Below, piece by piece: positions 1 through 9,221 of a stretch of DNA of 64,000 bases. The notes under the pieces are model-generated. The model searched no databases, was not told where the DNA came from, and worked only from the letters and a program-made list of their open reading frames with translations. This DNA comes from Gracilibacillus orientalis (GTDB lineage: Bacteria; Bacillota; Bacilli; Bacillales; Amphibacillaceae): the NCBI RefSeq assembly GCF_900114645.1, contig NZ_FOTR01000009.1, forward strand, positions 124,001-188,000, given 5' to 3'. A program made the position numbers and the translations under genes. How positions within the stretch are numbered: position 1 is the stretch's first letter; each line of letters opens with the position of its first letter.

Positions 1-1
1 C

Positions 2-91
2 ACGGCTGGAATGGGTGTTGCCCTCGTAATTCCGATTGCTTCTTGGATGACTTCCTATTACCTTGTAACAATAGGAAACAAAAAGAAATAG
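2..91 (+). CDS. C-terminal end of a membrane protein (partial)
   Basis: The window opens inside a reading frame that encodes about 29 residues, a hydrophobic stretch followed by a lysine-rich tail (GNKKK) and a TAG stop. It converges on the TlpA-like gene and stops inside the shared hairpin. This looks like the last membrane helix and cytoplasmic tail of an integral membrane protein. A CcdA-type partner of the neighbouring thioredoxin is possible, but nothing in the visible part proves it. Confidence 0.5.
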   Translation, partial: TAGMGVALVIPIASWMTSYYLVTIGNKKK

Positions 92-123
92 GCCACGAAG
101 TTAGCTTGTGCTTCGGCCTATTT
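86..123. terminator. bidirectional terminator
   Basis: The arm AAATAGGCC (86-94) pairs with GGCCTATTT (115-123), and the inner arm CGAAG (96-100) pairs with CTTCG (111-115 edge). A/T runs lie on both sides. It sits between two convergent genes and overlaps both stop regions. Confidence 0.75.
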
Positions 124-636
124 CAATTTATTATATTCCAGCATCATCTGATCATAATTAAGCTGACCAAACACATAAAACTGAATGATACCATCAGAGT
201 CAATCATATAGGTAGTAGGAACAGGGCGGATTTGGTAACGATCCCCTACGATATTTTTCTTATCCAATGGTATTGTAAATGTTAAATCATACTCTTCTAC
301 AAACGGATCAATATCCTCCATATTAGATTCTGTTTTCGTCAAATTAATCGCTAAAATATTCATCCCAGTATCCTGATAAAACCTTTGCATATCTGGCATT
401 TCTTCCCGGCATGGCGGACACCAAGTTGCCCAAAAATTAAGCATTACCGGCTCACCACGATAATCCGATAATTTCACTGTTTCACCACTCCATGTTTCCA
501 ATTCAAAATCCGGAGCCATGTTTCCTATTTCCAAACCGATATTATCTGCCTCTGTAACCTTATTATCTGTTAGAACATCGACAACGACCCAAGCTATCAT
601 CGCAAGTAAAACGGCACTAAAGATCCATTTTTTCAT
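118..636 (-). CDS. TlpA/ResA-like membrane-anchored thiol-disulfide oxidoreductase
   Basis: 172 aa. Residues 1-22 form an N-terminal signal anchor. A thioredoxin fold follows, with the active site WCPPC in the stretch NFWATWCPPCREE, then the cis-Pro region RPVPTTYMID. TlpA/ResA proteins reduce or oxidise disulfides outside the membrane, often for cytochrome c maturation or envelope proteins. The start is preceded by GGAGGTAG at a suitable distance. It is a single-gene unit with a terminator shared with the convergent neighbour. The exact substrate cannot be told: ResA, StoA and YneN-type proteins share these features. Confidence 0.85.
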   Translation of the reverse strand: MKKWIFSAVLLAMIAWVVVDVLTDNKVTEADNIGLEIGNMAPDFELETWSGETVKLSDYRGEPVMLNFWATWCPPCREEMPDMQRFYQDTGMNILAINLTKTESNMEDIDPFVEEYDLTFTIPLDKKNIVGDRYQIRPVPTTYMIDSDGIIQFYVFGQLNYDQMMLEYNKLK

Positions 637-861
637 CGTAGACCTACCTCCATTACGATAATATGTATATCCTTAAGAAACGCCGATCATGACTAAAAGT
701 TTATATATGGTGAAAAATAAAAAATAGTAGTTTGTTTTATTGTTTACAATAGTCTGATATTTTATGCTTCCATTTTAGTAAGTATATGTTTTTCTTTAGC
801 CTTTCAGTTCCACGATAAGACTCCTTTTTAATGCCGTTCTTCAGTAGGATGATAGAGTATA

Positions 862-891
862 AAAAACAAGAGAGTCTCAACCCTCTTGTTC
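862..891 (-). terminator. terminator of the SEDS operon
   Basis: AACAAGAG (866-873) pairs with CTCTTGTT (884-891). On the minus strand a T run follows. The hairpin overlaps the last codons of the FtsW-like gene. Confidence 0.75.
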
Positions 892-1992
892 AACATTTTT
901 ATTAGAAGAGGCGGAAATGTTCAATAGAATACCCGCAGATACCATTGTTATCAGTAATGATGAACCACCATAACTAATAAAAGGTAATGTAATACCGGTA
1001 ATTGGTAGCATCCCCAAAATCGCACCTAAATTGATAATAGCTTGTACAATGATTTGAAAGGTAATACCGATTGCTAACAGCTTACCAAATTCATCTCGCG
1101 TGTTTATTGCAATACGAATCCCTTTCATAAAAAGAAAGAAATAGAAACTTAACACGGCAATAACACCTAGCAAGCCTAACTCTTCCGTTATAATTGACAT
1201 AATAAAGTCTGTATGTGCTTCTGGTAAATAACCGAGCTTTTGAACACTTCCTCCTAATCCGTTTCCTGTAATTCCGCCTGTATGGATCGATATATAAGAA
1301 TTCACTAATTGATATCCTGTACCTTGCGCATCAGCAAAAGGATCGAGAAAAGATGTAATCCGTTCTATCCGATAGGGGGACATCATTGCAAAGAAAACAA
1401 ATACCGATACCGCTAAACTTCCTAGTAAAAATAGATGACGAAATCGAATGCTTGTGAAAAACAAAATCATAACGCAGGAAAATAGTATAAGTGTTGCAGA
1501 ACCTAAATCTGGTTGCCTCAATAACAAACCAAATATAATTGCCAAGATAATAATTGGCGGGATAACTCCTTTACCGAAATGCCCGATATAGGCTTCTTTT
1601 CGACTATAAAAATAGGCGAAATAAATAAGCATTGCTAATTTTGCAAACTCAACTGGTTGGAATAAAAAACCACCGATTGAAATCCATCTTGTTGAAAAAT
1701 TACGCTCCACTCCGACTCCAGGTATCAAAACGAGAACCAAAGTAGCCAAAGTAAGCATTACAAATAAAGGACTTAATTTCCCATATACTTGATAAGGAAT
1801 TACAATAGCACCTATTAAAAACAAACTGCTGATAACAGCCCAAAATAACTGTCTGTGAAAATAGTATTCTGCGTTATCAAACTGGATATATGCATAAGGA
1901 TAGCTTGCACTATATACCATTACGATACCAAATATTACGAATAACAAAAGGACAATGAATAATGTTAAGTCTATATTTCTCATGCGTTTCAT
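877..1992 (-). CDS. FtsW-like SEDS peptidoglycan polymerase
   Basis: 371 aa, about ten membrane helices. SEDS signatures are RQPDLGSATL (about 159-168), the loop PEAHTDF with the conserved Asp (about 262), and the C-terminal ITLPFISYGGSSLL. SEDS proteins polymerise lipid II together with a class B PBP during septation (FtsW), elongation (RodA) or sporulation (SpoVE). The motif FQPVEFAKLA and the C-terminus resemble FtsW/SpoVE more than RodA. It lies 12 bp behind the second SEDS gene and is probably cotranscribed with it. No PBP gene is adjacent. Confidence 0.85.
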   Translation of the reverse strand: MKRMRNIDLTLFIVLLLFVIFGIVMVYSASYPYAYIQFDNAEYYFHRQLFWAVISSLFLIGAIVIPYQVYGKLSPLFVMLTLATLVLVLIPGVGVERNFSTRWISIGGFLFQPVEFAKLAMLIYFAYFYSRKEAYIGHFGKGVIPPIIILAIIFGLLLRQPDLGSATLILFSCVMILFFTSIRFRHLFLLGSLAVSVFVFFAMMSPYRIERITSFLDPFADAQGTGYQLVNSYISIHTGGITGNGLGGSVQKLGYLPEAHTDFIMSIITEELGLLGVIAVLSFYFFLFMKGIRIAINTRDEFGKLLAIGITFQIIVQAIINLGAILGMLPITGITLPFISYGGSSLLITMVSAGILLNISASSNKNVEQEG

Positions 1993-2004
1993 CGTATACT
2001 CCCC

Positions 2005-3168
2005 TTATGCAGCCAAATCATTCTCTGACGAAAACATATAATCCTTAGACCGCGCATAAATACTTTGAACCAAACCTAACGCAAGCATATTGGTGATTAA
2101 CGCACTTCCACCATAACTAATAAAAGGCAGTGCAATTCCTGTTACAGGCATTAAGCCAATCGTCATCGCGATATTCTGGAAGACTTGAAATGATATGAGT
2201 GTAGTGATCCCAACACAAATATAAACACCGAATAAATCATCGGTTTTTAACGCAATAGTTATGATGCGGTAAATGAGTAAAAAATATAGGACGATTAAAA
2301 TACTTGCACCAATAAATCCAAATTCTTCACCTATTACAGCAAAAATAAAATCAGTATGTGCTTCAGGCACACGACCACTTTGGACTTGATAACCTTGGTT
2401 AAATCCTGCTCCTGTGAATCGTCCTGCTCCAATCCCTAACACAGCTTGTTTTAATTGATAGCCATAATCCATTGTATATTCGGTAGGATTGATCCAGCTG
2501 TAAATTCGCCCTAATTGATGCGGCTTTAAAAAAGTAGTTATCCATTCCTCATGTTGAGTAAATAAATATATTAATAATCCAGTGCCCGAAATAAGTACCG
2601 AAATAACACAAGCAACCATTTTATTGCCTATACTCGACATAAATAATAGACCTAGAGCTGCCACTGCAATTAAAAGAGCAGATCCCAAATCTGGTTGCCT
2701 TAGAATCAAAATAAACGGTATTCCCAAAACAATAACGGTTTTTAGAACAAGTGGAATACTTTTGAAAAAGGATAATCTTTCTTTACCAACTTTTTTATAA
2801 ATCGATGCTAGATAAAGAACTAAAAAAATCTTCATTAATTCGGATGGTTGCAGATCCATAAACCCAAGGTCTATCCATCTTTGAGAACCATTCCGCTCAA
2901 CACCAAAAAAACGAACATAAATAAGTAAAGAAATCCCCAACATATATAAATATATCGCCCACTTTTCAAGCAAGTCATAATCAAAGTAGGCAACCGCAAT
3001 CATGATGGCGATACTGATGATGTACCAAATAAGCTGTCTCCTGGCAAAATGAAATGATTGTCCATCTGTGTACTGACCTGTACCACTGTAAACAGCTAAC
3101 AGACTAATCACTAATAAGCCGATTAAAATAAAGAATATAAAATAATCGAATGTGGGTTTCTTTGTCAT
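2005..3168 (-). CDS. RodA-like SEDS peptidoglycan polymerase
   Basis: 387 aa with about ten membrane helices. It has the SEDS motifs LQPSELMK (about 106-113), RQPDLGSALL, PEAHTDFIF with the conserved Asp (about 273), and MPVTGIALPFISYGGSALI. It resembles RodA/MrdB of cell-wall elongation. It lies between the XRE-DUF1232 gene (16 bp) and the FtsW-like gene (12 bp) in a probable three-gene operon. A tandem pair of SEDS genes away from mreBCD or the division cluster suggests accessory copies, for example for sporulation or stress; this is an inference. Confidence 0.85.
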   Translation of the reverse strand: MTKKPTFDYFIFFILIGLLVISLLAVYSGTGQYTDGQSFHFARRQLIWYIISIAIMIAVAYFDYDLLEKWAIYLYMLGISLLIYVRFFGVERNGSQRWIDLGFMDLQPSELMKIFLVLYLASIYKKVGKERLSFFKSIPLVLKTVIVLGIPFILILRQPDLGSALLIAVAALGLLFMSSIGNKMVACVISVLISGTGLLIYLFTQHEEWITTFLKPHQLGRIYSWINPTEYTMDYGYQLKQAVLGIGAGRFTGAGFNQGYQVQSGRVPEAHTDFIFAVIGEEFGFIGASILIVLYFLLIYRIITIALKTDDLFGVYICVGITTLISFQVFQNIAMTIGLMPVTGIALPFISYGGSALITNMLALGLVQSIYARSKDYMFSSENDLAA

Positions 3169-3183
3169 TTGTCTCGTCCTTTT

Positions 3184-3792
3184 TTACTGCTTCATTGATA
3201 AAGATTGCATAACGTACTGTACAGCTAATGCATCATCTAAATACCCTATAGGAAATAAATAATCCGGAATCATATCCATCGATGCTATAAAGTAAAATAA
3301 TGCGCTTCCTATCAATAAAAGATCGTTTTTAGATGCTTTCTTTTCTTTAAATATTTGATACATAGACTCTAACTGTTGTATATACGGACCTTGTCCACCT
3401 AATGCATCCATTTTTGACCTGAATTTGTGCAAAATAGAATTTCTACCTTCTACTGTGCTACTTTCTCGCTGATACTCTTGTAAACTTTTCTTCAACCTTT
3501 CAGCTGAAAAATCTTTTACAGGCAATTTCATTTGCTTGATTAGAGCACGTACATGTTGAAAAGATACTGGCTGGTTTGACTCGCTACGTTCATCAGAACT
3601 TACTAAGTCTGATAAAGGAATATGTAAACTTCGTGAAATTGCTTTTAGATGATCTAATCTGGCTTTTCTCTTTCCATTAATAATTCTAGAGATCGTAGAA
3701 ACGTTAATTCCTGTTTCATTTGCCAATTGACGCATGCTTTTGTTGCTTTCTTTTAATGCTTCTTTTATGAACGTCGCATAATTTGTTGACAT
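3184..3792 (-). CDS. XRE-family regulator fused to a DUF1232 membrane domain
   Basis: 202 aa. Residues 5-65 are a Cro/CI-type helix-turn-helix (SMRQLANETGINVSTISRIINGKRKA). The C-terminal part (about 155-195) matches DUF1232/YkvA, with the signature SMDMIPDYLFPIGYLDD and a short hydrophobic segment. The domain pair suggests a DNA-binding protein tethered to or sensing the membrane. It is the first gene of the unit with two SEDS polymerases. The GTG-rich region AGAGGTGG forms its ribosome binding site. A perfect palindrome lies in its own promoter, so autoregulation is likely (inference). Confidence 0.8.
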   Translation of the reverse strand: MSTNYATFIKEALKESNKSMRQLANETGINVSTISRIINGKRKARLDHLKAISRSLHIPLSDLVSSDERSESNQPVSFQHVRALIKQMKLPVKDFSAERLKKSLQEYQRESSTVEGRNSILHKFRSKMDALGGQGPYIQQLESMYQIFKEKKASKNDLLLIGSALFYFIASMDMIPDYLFPIGYLDDALAVQYVMQSLSMKQ

Positions 3793-3824
3793 ATTTAGAC
3801 CACCTCTTTTAAAACCTATATTTA

Positions 3825-3858
3825 AAGATAAAGGAGTGTTGACATTTTGTCAACACTC
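3825..3858 (-). promoter_or_regulatory. sigma-A promoter overlapped by a palindromic operator
   Basis: On the minus strand TTGACA (complement of 3848-3853) is followed after 17 nt by TATCTT (complement of 3825-3830). The -35 box and spacer lie inside a perfect inverted repeat, AGTGTTGACA (3835-3844), 3 nt, TGTCAACACT (3848-3857), extendable by one G-C pair. A related TGACATTTTG recurs at 3900-3909 on the yczE side. The arrangement fits repression by the XRE protein encoded next to it. Confidence 0.7.
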
Positions 3859-4017
3859 TGCTGAACTACTTTTAAATCCTGATAATTAAACAGTTTTCCT
3901 GACATTTTGACCTATCTATATCTAAATATTTCCGCTATAATATGTTTTGGACAACTACTATTTTAAAATATGAAAGATTTGATCTTTTTAAATATAGATA
4001 ACAAAAGGAGACACAAC

Positions 4018-4674
4018 ATGAAAGCGATGACATGGAGAAGATTTAATATGGTGCTTATTGGTAACTTGTTTATCGGGATTGCTGTCGCACTGTTAAGAAT
4101 TAGCGCTTTGGGGACAGATCCTTATTCAACATTAAACCTTGGAATAAGCGGATTTTTAAGTATCTCATTTGGCGTTTATCAGTTGATATTTAACCCCCTT
4201 TTACTTGTGGTTGTATTTCTTTATTATAGAAGTTTAATTGGCATCGGGACTATTGTGAATATGGTGGGAATTGGCTTTATATCTGATTTTATTGTCTTTG
4301 GTTATGGCATCTTCTTTGATGATATGTCTATCCTTGCCATTCGCATTGCTTTAGTAGCAATAGCTGTTATTTTTGCAAGCTTGGGTGTTGCTTTATATAT
4401 TACGCCGAACTTAGGAATTTCACCGTATGATGCGTTAGCTTTCGTAATTGAGAAGATATCCAAAAATAAAATATCTTTCCCCATTGCGAGGATTACAACG
4501 GATATTCTATGTGTGGCAATCGGTTTTTCATTTGGGGCAATAGTTGGAGTAGCAACGATTATACTCGCCTTTTTCACCGGTCCATTCATTCAATTTTTCC
4601 GCAAACGCGTAGCTGAACCAATGCTGGCACATGAGAAAGCACCAAATGTTACACCTGTAGCAGCACATAAATGA
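4018..4674 (+). CDS. yczE: YczE/YitT-type integral membrane protein
   Basis: 218 aa from the ATG at 4018, which has AAAGGAG eight bases ahead; a start further upstream at 3970 has no such site. The protein has five to six membrane helices with the family pattern RISALGTDPYST near the N-terminus and NLGISPYDALA in the second half, an internal duplication typical of YczE/YyaS/YitT proteins. The function is not well defined; YczE has been linked to lipopeptide production in Bacillus. A TATAAT lies at 3936-3941. It is divergent from the XRE-SEDS operon. Confidence 0.75.
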   Translation: MKAMTWRRFNMVLIGNLFIGIAVALLRISALGTDPYSTLNLGISGFLSISFGVYQLIFNPLLLVVVFLYYRSLIGIGTIVNMVGIGFISDFIVFGYGIFFDDMSILAIRIALVAIAVIFASLGVALYITPNLGISPYDALAFVIEKISKNKISFPIARITTDILCVAIGFSFGAIVGVATIILAFFTGPFIQFFRKRVAEPMLAHEKAPNVTPVAAHK

Positions 4675-4714
4675 TTAAAAACAAGCCTGCCTAGCTCTGA
4701 ATCGAAATCGATAC

Positions 4715-5150
4715 AAACTGTGAACTAATGAAAATTCATTTTTAGTAAGATGTTCTTCCATTCTTCTGGAGAGGACTGCTAATTTCGTCGCTGCGGAAAA
4801 ATACTCCCTTTCACCCAAGGGCACAAGTACAACATCAACTCAAGCAAAGATCGCTTTCGTAGTGTTTTCTATGCCGTCGGGGAACGCCTCAGCCTCCTCG
4901 GCAGAAAACCACTGCCTGTGGGGTCTTCAGACTGTTCCTTTCCCACAGGAGTCTCGCATTTTTCCGCAGCTTAGAGTAGGTTTTCTAATGAAGGGAGAAG
5001 AAATCCCAAAGATGTATATTCCAGGGATTTTATCCTTTCAATCATCAGTGAATCCTTACCAGCGTAGACAGAATACGCAGACTCCTACGGGAATAGCGCG
5101 AGCCTTGGGTGAAAGCGAAGTATTCTGCCGAAGCGTTTCCCAGCACTCAC
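4715..5150 (+). repeat. interspersed repeat, copy A (right end truncated)
   Basis: Non-coding repeat. It starts with AAACTGTGAACTAA. Module 1 is bounded by the inverted arms GCTGCGGAAAA (4790-4800) and TTTTTCCGCAGC (4959-4970). Module 2 (about 5060-5140) contains AGAATACGCAGACTCC and ends near GAAGTATTCTGCCG. Both modules recur, inverted, in the copy at 16558-17031. The right terminal repeat is missing and the terminator at 5155 follows directly. Small reading frames inside lack ribosome sites and are not conserved between copies. Confidence 0.8.
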
Positions 5151-5154
5151 CATC

Positions 5155-5190
5155 AAAAAGGATCTCTACTTAAAAGCAGAGATCCTTTTT
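5155..5190. terminator. terminator of the alpha-galactoside operon
   Basis: AAAAAGGATCTCT (5155-5167) pairs with AGAGATCCTTTTT (5178-5190), directly behind the GH36 stop on the minus strand. T runs stand on both sides. Confidence 0.85.
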
Positions 5191-5192
5191 GA

Positions 5193-7418
5193 TTATATCT
5201 TATGAAGTACCAATAGGCGGGAGTGGAAGTCACCGGTTACTTCATGTTCATGGTGTTCAGTGAATCTTTCGTGATCTAATGGTATACCAATTGCCATTAA
5301 TTCATCTCCATGATATACGCCTTGATATCCATCGATTTCATAGCTTCCCTCTGGGTCTAACCCCTTCAGTAATAGACGCTTAAAACCTGGATTTGGACGG
5401 GATAACACTTGATAGTCAGCCGCTACGGCCTTGGACTTATCTTTTGATACAGAAATCCATGATGTGCGATTACCGTCTTTTTCAAACGGACTATGGATAC
5501 GATGAAATGTACCGAATTGGAATACTTCCCGATGTTTTTTGAAAAATGCAATTTGCTCTTTCATTTCCTGTTTTTCTTCTTCTTGCATCCTTGTCACGTC
5601 TAATTCGTAACCAAATGCGCCAAAGTACGCTACTTCTGCTCTTGTTTTAAGACTTGTATAACGACCCACCTGGTGGTTAGGGACTGCTGATACGTGTGCC
5701 CCCATCGAACTTATCGGATACACAAATGACGTACCATATTGTATCTTCAAACGTTCTACTGCATCCGTATCGTCACTTGTCCATGTTTGTGGTGCATAGT
5801 ACAACATACCAGGGTCAAATCGGCAGCCACCGCTTGCACAAGATTCAAATAAAATCTCTGGGAATTCGGATGTTAAACGTTCATATAAATCATAAACACC
5901 CAATATATACCGATGTGTTACTTCGCGCTGACGATCGACAGGTAATGTAACCGAACCAATCTCCGTTAAATAGCGGTTCATATCCCACTTCACATAGGAA
6001 ATAGGCGCATCTCGTAAGATGTCAGCCATCATATGATAAAGTGCGTCCACCACTTCTTCACGCGAAAAATCTAGCACAAACTGATTACGTCCATGTGATT
6101 GATTACGATGTGGTACATGAAGGATCCAGTCAGGATGCTCCTCATACAACTTACTTACTTTCGACACCATTTCAGGTTCAAACCACAAACCGAAATCCAT
6201 TCCTAAATCAGTAATCTTCTCAGCTAAGCCAGTTATTCCATTTGGTAGTTTATCATAGTCAACGAACCAATCGCCTAATGACGTTGTATCATCATTACGT
6301 TTGCCGAACCAACCATCATCCAGTACAAATAGTTCGACACCTAAGTCTTTTGATTGTTTCGCCATTTCGACAATTTTTACTTCATCAAAATCAAAATACG
6401 TTCCTTCCCAGTTATTTGTTAAAATTGGTCGTGCTTGATCACGCCATTTGCCTCTGACTAAACGTTTTTGATAAAGATGGTGGAAATTCTGACTCATCCC
6501 ATTCAAGCCTTGATTAGAATATGTCATGACTACTTCCGGAGTTTGGAAGCTTTCGCCTTCTTCCAACACCCAATTAAAGTCAAAAGGATTTATTCCTAGA
6601 CTGACACGTGCAACATCTAAATAATCCACTTCTACTTGGGCAAGAAAGTTGCCACTATACACTAAGCTGAAACCATAGACCTCACCTTGATATTCATTCG
6701 TGTCTGGTCGCTTCAGTGCAATAAACGGATTGTGCTGGCTGCTGCTAATACCACGAGTACTCGAGATATTTTGGATTCCTTCCTCCAATCTCCGTGTTTT
6801 AATATGTCGTTCTCTGCTCCATGCTCCTGATAACTGCACCGTTTCATAATCTGAGTCGAAGAAATCAATATTTGCACTCATCGCTCGTGTTACATTGAGT
6901 TTCTGCTTGCCATCATTTTTAAATTTGGCACTGCGAACGATCGCATCTTGCTCTTCAAAAACAGAATAAAGTAACAGCAATTCTGCATCGATTTCGTCAT
7001 CATACAAAGTAATTTCCACTGTCTCTACTGGATCACCATTTTCAGCATATGTGGCAGGTAAGCCAACCAATTTGGGCTTACCTTTATAAACCTTGTGACT
7101 TTTATATTGAAAATCCGTAATTCTGCTGCCGTTCGCTTGCAGCACTTGGAATGCTGGTTCACGGAAATCGGTTGTACCATAAGATGGATATTCCTGTTTT
7201 GTCTGTTCTAATGAAAAAGTCATATCCCCATCTTTTAAGTAGGTAATATTGGAACGAAATCCTGTTTCCAGATAATGTTGAAAAGAAGCTTTATGTTTCA
7301 CTTTTTTACCATAATATAAATGACCCAGTTGTTCATTTTCTAAAATCGTAAAAATATAGCTAGATTGATTTGTTTGTAAATGGAATTCTCTTGTTTGTTC
7401 ATTATAGTTAATTGTCAT
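5193..7418 (-). CDS. GH36 alpha-galactosidase
   Basis: 741 aa, the usual length for bacterial GH36 (AgaA/RafA type). It has an N-terminal beta-sandwich, a central TIM barrel (about 330-650) and a C-terminal sheet domain. Key sites are LFVLDDGWFG (about 363-372), the nucleophile Asp479 in YVKWDMNRY, SCASGGCRFD (about 526-535), and the acid/base Asp549 in TSDDTD. There is no signal peptide, so it hydrolyses melibiose, raffinose or stachyose inside the cell. It is the last gene of the importer operon, 12 bp behind the second permease. Confidence 0.93.
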   Translation of the reverse strand: MTINYNEQTREFHLQTNQSSYIFTILENEQLGHLYYGKKVKHKASFQHYLETGFRSNITYLKDGDMTFSLEQTKQEYPSYGTTDFREPAFQVLQANGSRITDFQYKSHKVYKGKPKLVGLPATYAENGDPVETVEITLYDDEIDAELLLLYSVFEEQDAIVRSAKFKNDGKQKLNVTRAMSANIDFFDSDYETVQLSGAWSRERHIKTRRLEEGIQNISSTRGISSSQHNPFIALKRPDTNEYQGEVYGFSLVYSGNFLAQVEVDYLDVARVSLGINPFDFNWVLEEGESFQTPEVVMTYSNQGLNGMSQNFHHLYQKRLVRGKWRDQARPILTNNWEGTYFDFDEVKIVEMAKQSKDLGVELFVLDDGWFGKRNDDTTSLGDWFVDYDKLPNGITGLAEKITDLGMDFGLWFEPEMVSKVSKLYEEHPDWILHVPHRNQSHGRNQFVLDFSREEVVDALYHMMADILRDAPISYVKWDMNRYLTEIGSVTLPVDRQREVTHRYILGVYDLYERLTSEFPEILFESCASGGCRFDPGMLYYAPQTWTSDDTDAVERLKIQYGTSFVYPISSMGAHVSAVPNHQVGRYTSLKTRAEVAYFGAFGYELDVTRMQEEEKQEMKEQIAFFKKHREVFQFGTFHRIHSPFEKDGNRTSWISVSKDKSKAVAADYQVLSRPNPGFKRLLLKGLDPEGSYEIDGYQGVYHGDELMAIGIPLDHERFTEHHEHEVTGDFHSRLLVLHKI

Positions 7419-7430
7419 GTTAATACTCCT

Positions 7431-8261
7431 TTATCCTTTTACTGATCCTGATGCTAAGCCTTTAATAAAATATTTTTGTAAAAATAAAAACAGAATAACC
7501 ATTGGCAGCATTGCTATAATAGCTGCAGATGCTACGAGATTTAAGTTGTTTGTATTTTCACCAAAGAACCCCGATAATGCCACTGTCATCGTTTGTACCG
7601 ATTTATCTTGTAAAAAGAAAATCGCAAACTGATAATCATTCCAAATAAATACACATGCAATGATCAAAATGGAAGCTGTAACAGGTTTTAATAGCGGAAA
7701 CACAATACGAAAGAAAATACTCATTGTACTTGCACCATCAATTCGAGCTGCTTCTTCTAATGACTTTGGTATTGTCGATCGGATAAAACCGGCATATAAG
7801 AATATTGTTAACGGTAAATAGGCTGCCACATTGTTAAAAATGGCTACCTCATGTGTATTCATTAGCCCAATGCTCACTACTAATTGATACAGTGGTACTA
7901 ACGCTGCTAATGGCGGCACCACCATTATCGCAATGAAAAACATATACATAAATTTATTTAATTTCGTTTGTCTTCTTGCTAAAGGATAGGATGCAAGAGA
8001 ACCTACGACAATTAACAGTATTGCTGCAAAGAACGTTATAATCATTGTATTCAACAGCGCATTACCGAGGTTTGCCTGTTCCCAAGCTTCACTGAAATTA
8101 GCCCAATTTATTTCTGTAGGAAAAAACCATTTAGAGCTGAAGTCACCTTTTGCCTTTAATGCAGTTGTTATTAGAATATAAAATGGTATGAGATGTAAAA
8201 GTGTAATAACAAAGGCTAACATCGATAACATTGTTTTTTTTCTTTTAGATGTATAATTCAT
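7431..8261 (-). CDS. carbohydrate ABC transporter permease (MalG/MsmG type)
   Basis: 276 aa with six membrane helices and the permease EAA loop (EEAARIDGASTMSIFFRIVFPL, about 166-187) that contacts the ATPase. The C-terminus KGLASGSVKG is typical of MsmG/AraQ-type permeases. It overlaps the previous permease stop by one base (TAATG), indicating translational coupling. No ATPase gene is present in the cluster, so a shared MsmX-type ATPase encoded elsewhere is expected. Confidence 0.9.
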   Translation of the reverse strand: MNYTSKRKKTMLSMLAFVITLLHLIPFYILITTALKAKGDFSSKWFFPTEINWANFSEAWEQANLGNALLNTMIITFFAAILLIVVGSLASYPLARRQTKLNKFMYMFFIAIMVVPPLAALVPLYQLVVSIGLMNTHEVAIFNNVAAYLPLTIFLYAGFIRSTIPKSLEEAARIDGASTMSIFFRIVFPLLKPVTASILIIACVFIWNDYQFAIFFLQDKSVQTMTVALSGFFGENTNNLNLVASAAIIAMLPMVILFLFLQKYFIKGLASGSVKG

Positions 8262-9157
8262 TATGCCTCCACCTCCTTACGTCGGAAGTACACAAGCGCT
8301 GATAAACTTAAAATTAAAATAATCACCATCATTAAAACACCTTGAGTTGCTGCATACCCTGCATCTTGTCTAGAAAAATACAAGTCATACATAAATGTAG
8401 ACATCGACTGAGATGCATTACCAGGACCACCGCCTGTCAGTGAAATGATAACATCGAATAATTTTAAACCACCGATAATGTTAATTACCATATTAATCGT
8501 TATAGATGGCATTAATAATGGTAATGTGATGTTTTTAAACTGTTGAAAAGACGAAGCGCCATCAATATCAGCTGCTTCATAAAAGTCCTTTGAAACGCTT
8601 TGTAGACCTGCTAAATATATGATCATTGCTATTCCGACGAATTGGAAAGTATTTACGAATACGATAATCCAAATATTTAAGTCTGAATTTCCTAATGCAT
8701 TAATTTGATCCATCCCTAATGCCATAAGGACATCATTTAATGCACCACCTTGGTAAGCAAAGAAAAAATACCAAATATATCCCATTATTAATGGACTGAT
8801 AATAACGGGTAAATAAACAATGGTACGCGTTACGGCTTTAAATTTGATACTTTGATTTAAAAGCAATGCATAAGCTAAGCCTAAAACATTTTGAAACACT
8901 GTACTACCTATCCCGTATAATAGTGTATTTCTTACAATCGTCCATGTATCCGGATCTGTAAGCATACGTGTATATTGTTGCAAACCTATAAATTCATACA
9001 TTTGCGAAAAACCATTCCAGTTTGTAAACGAAATCCGAATCCCGTTTAAAAATGGATACACAATAAAAAAGGCTACAAACAGGAATGCCGGTAAATACAT
9101 CCACCAAAGTGATGAATTTTTTTCTATTTTTGCAGTCTTTCTGGTGCTTAAACTCAT
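8261..9157 (-). CDS. carbohydrate ABC transporter permease (MalF/MsmF type)
   Basis: 298 aa, six membrane helices, with the EAA loop [21 protein letters not shown] (about 190-210) in the second half. It pairs with the downstream MalG-type permease to form the membrane channel. It follows the binding-protein gene after 64 bp that hold a stem-loop. With an alpha-galactosidase as last gene, raffinose, melibiose or stachyose is the likely substrate. Confidence 0.9.
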   Translation of the reverse strand: MSLSTRKTAKIEKNSSLWWMYLPAFLFVAFFIVYPFLNGIRISFTNWNGFSQMYEFIGLQQYTRMLTDPDTWTIVRNTLLYGIGSTVFQNVLGLAYALLLNQSIKFKAVTRTIVYLPVIISPLIMGYIWYFFFAYQGGALNDVLMALGMDQINALGNSDLNIWIIVFVNTFQFVGIAMIIYLAGLQSVSKDFYEAADIDGASSFQQFKNITLPLLMPSITINMVINIIGGLKLFDVIISLTGGGPGNASQSMSTFMYDLYFSRQDAGYAATQGVLMMVIILILSLSALVYFRRKEVEA

Positions 9158-9180
9158 CGCTATTCAACTCCTATTATGAA

Positions 9181-9206
9181 CGAGCAGGGGGATAATTCCC
9201 TACTCG
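9181..9206 (-). other. intercistronic stem-loop between binding protein and permease
   Basis: CGAGCAGGG (9181-9189) pairs with CCCTACTCG (9198-9206) with one mismatch. There is no T run. Such hairpins behind MalE-type genes protect the upstream mRNA and reduce permease expression. Two other importer operons in this window have hairpins at the same place. Confidence 0.6.
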
Positions 9207-9221
9207 TTATACACAGTGTTT

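Noticed and set aside
4862-5173. A 103-residue plus-strand reading frame
   Set aside because: It lies inside repeat copy A, lacks a ribosome site and is not kept in the other copies.
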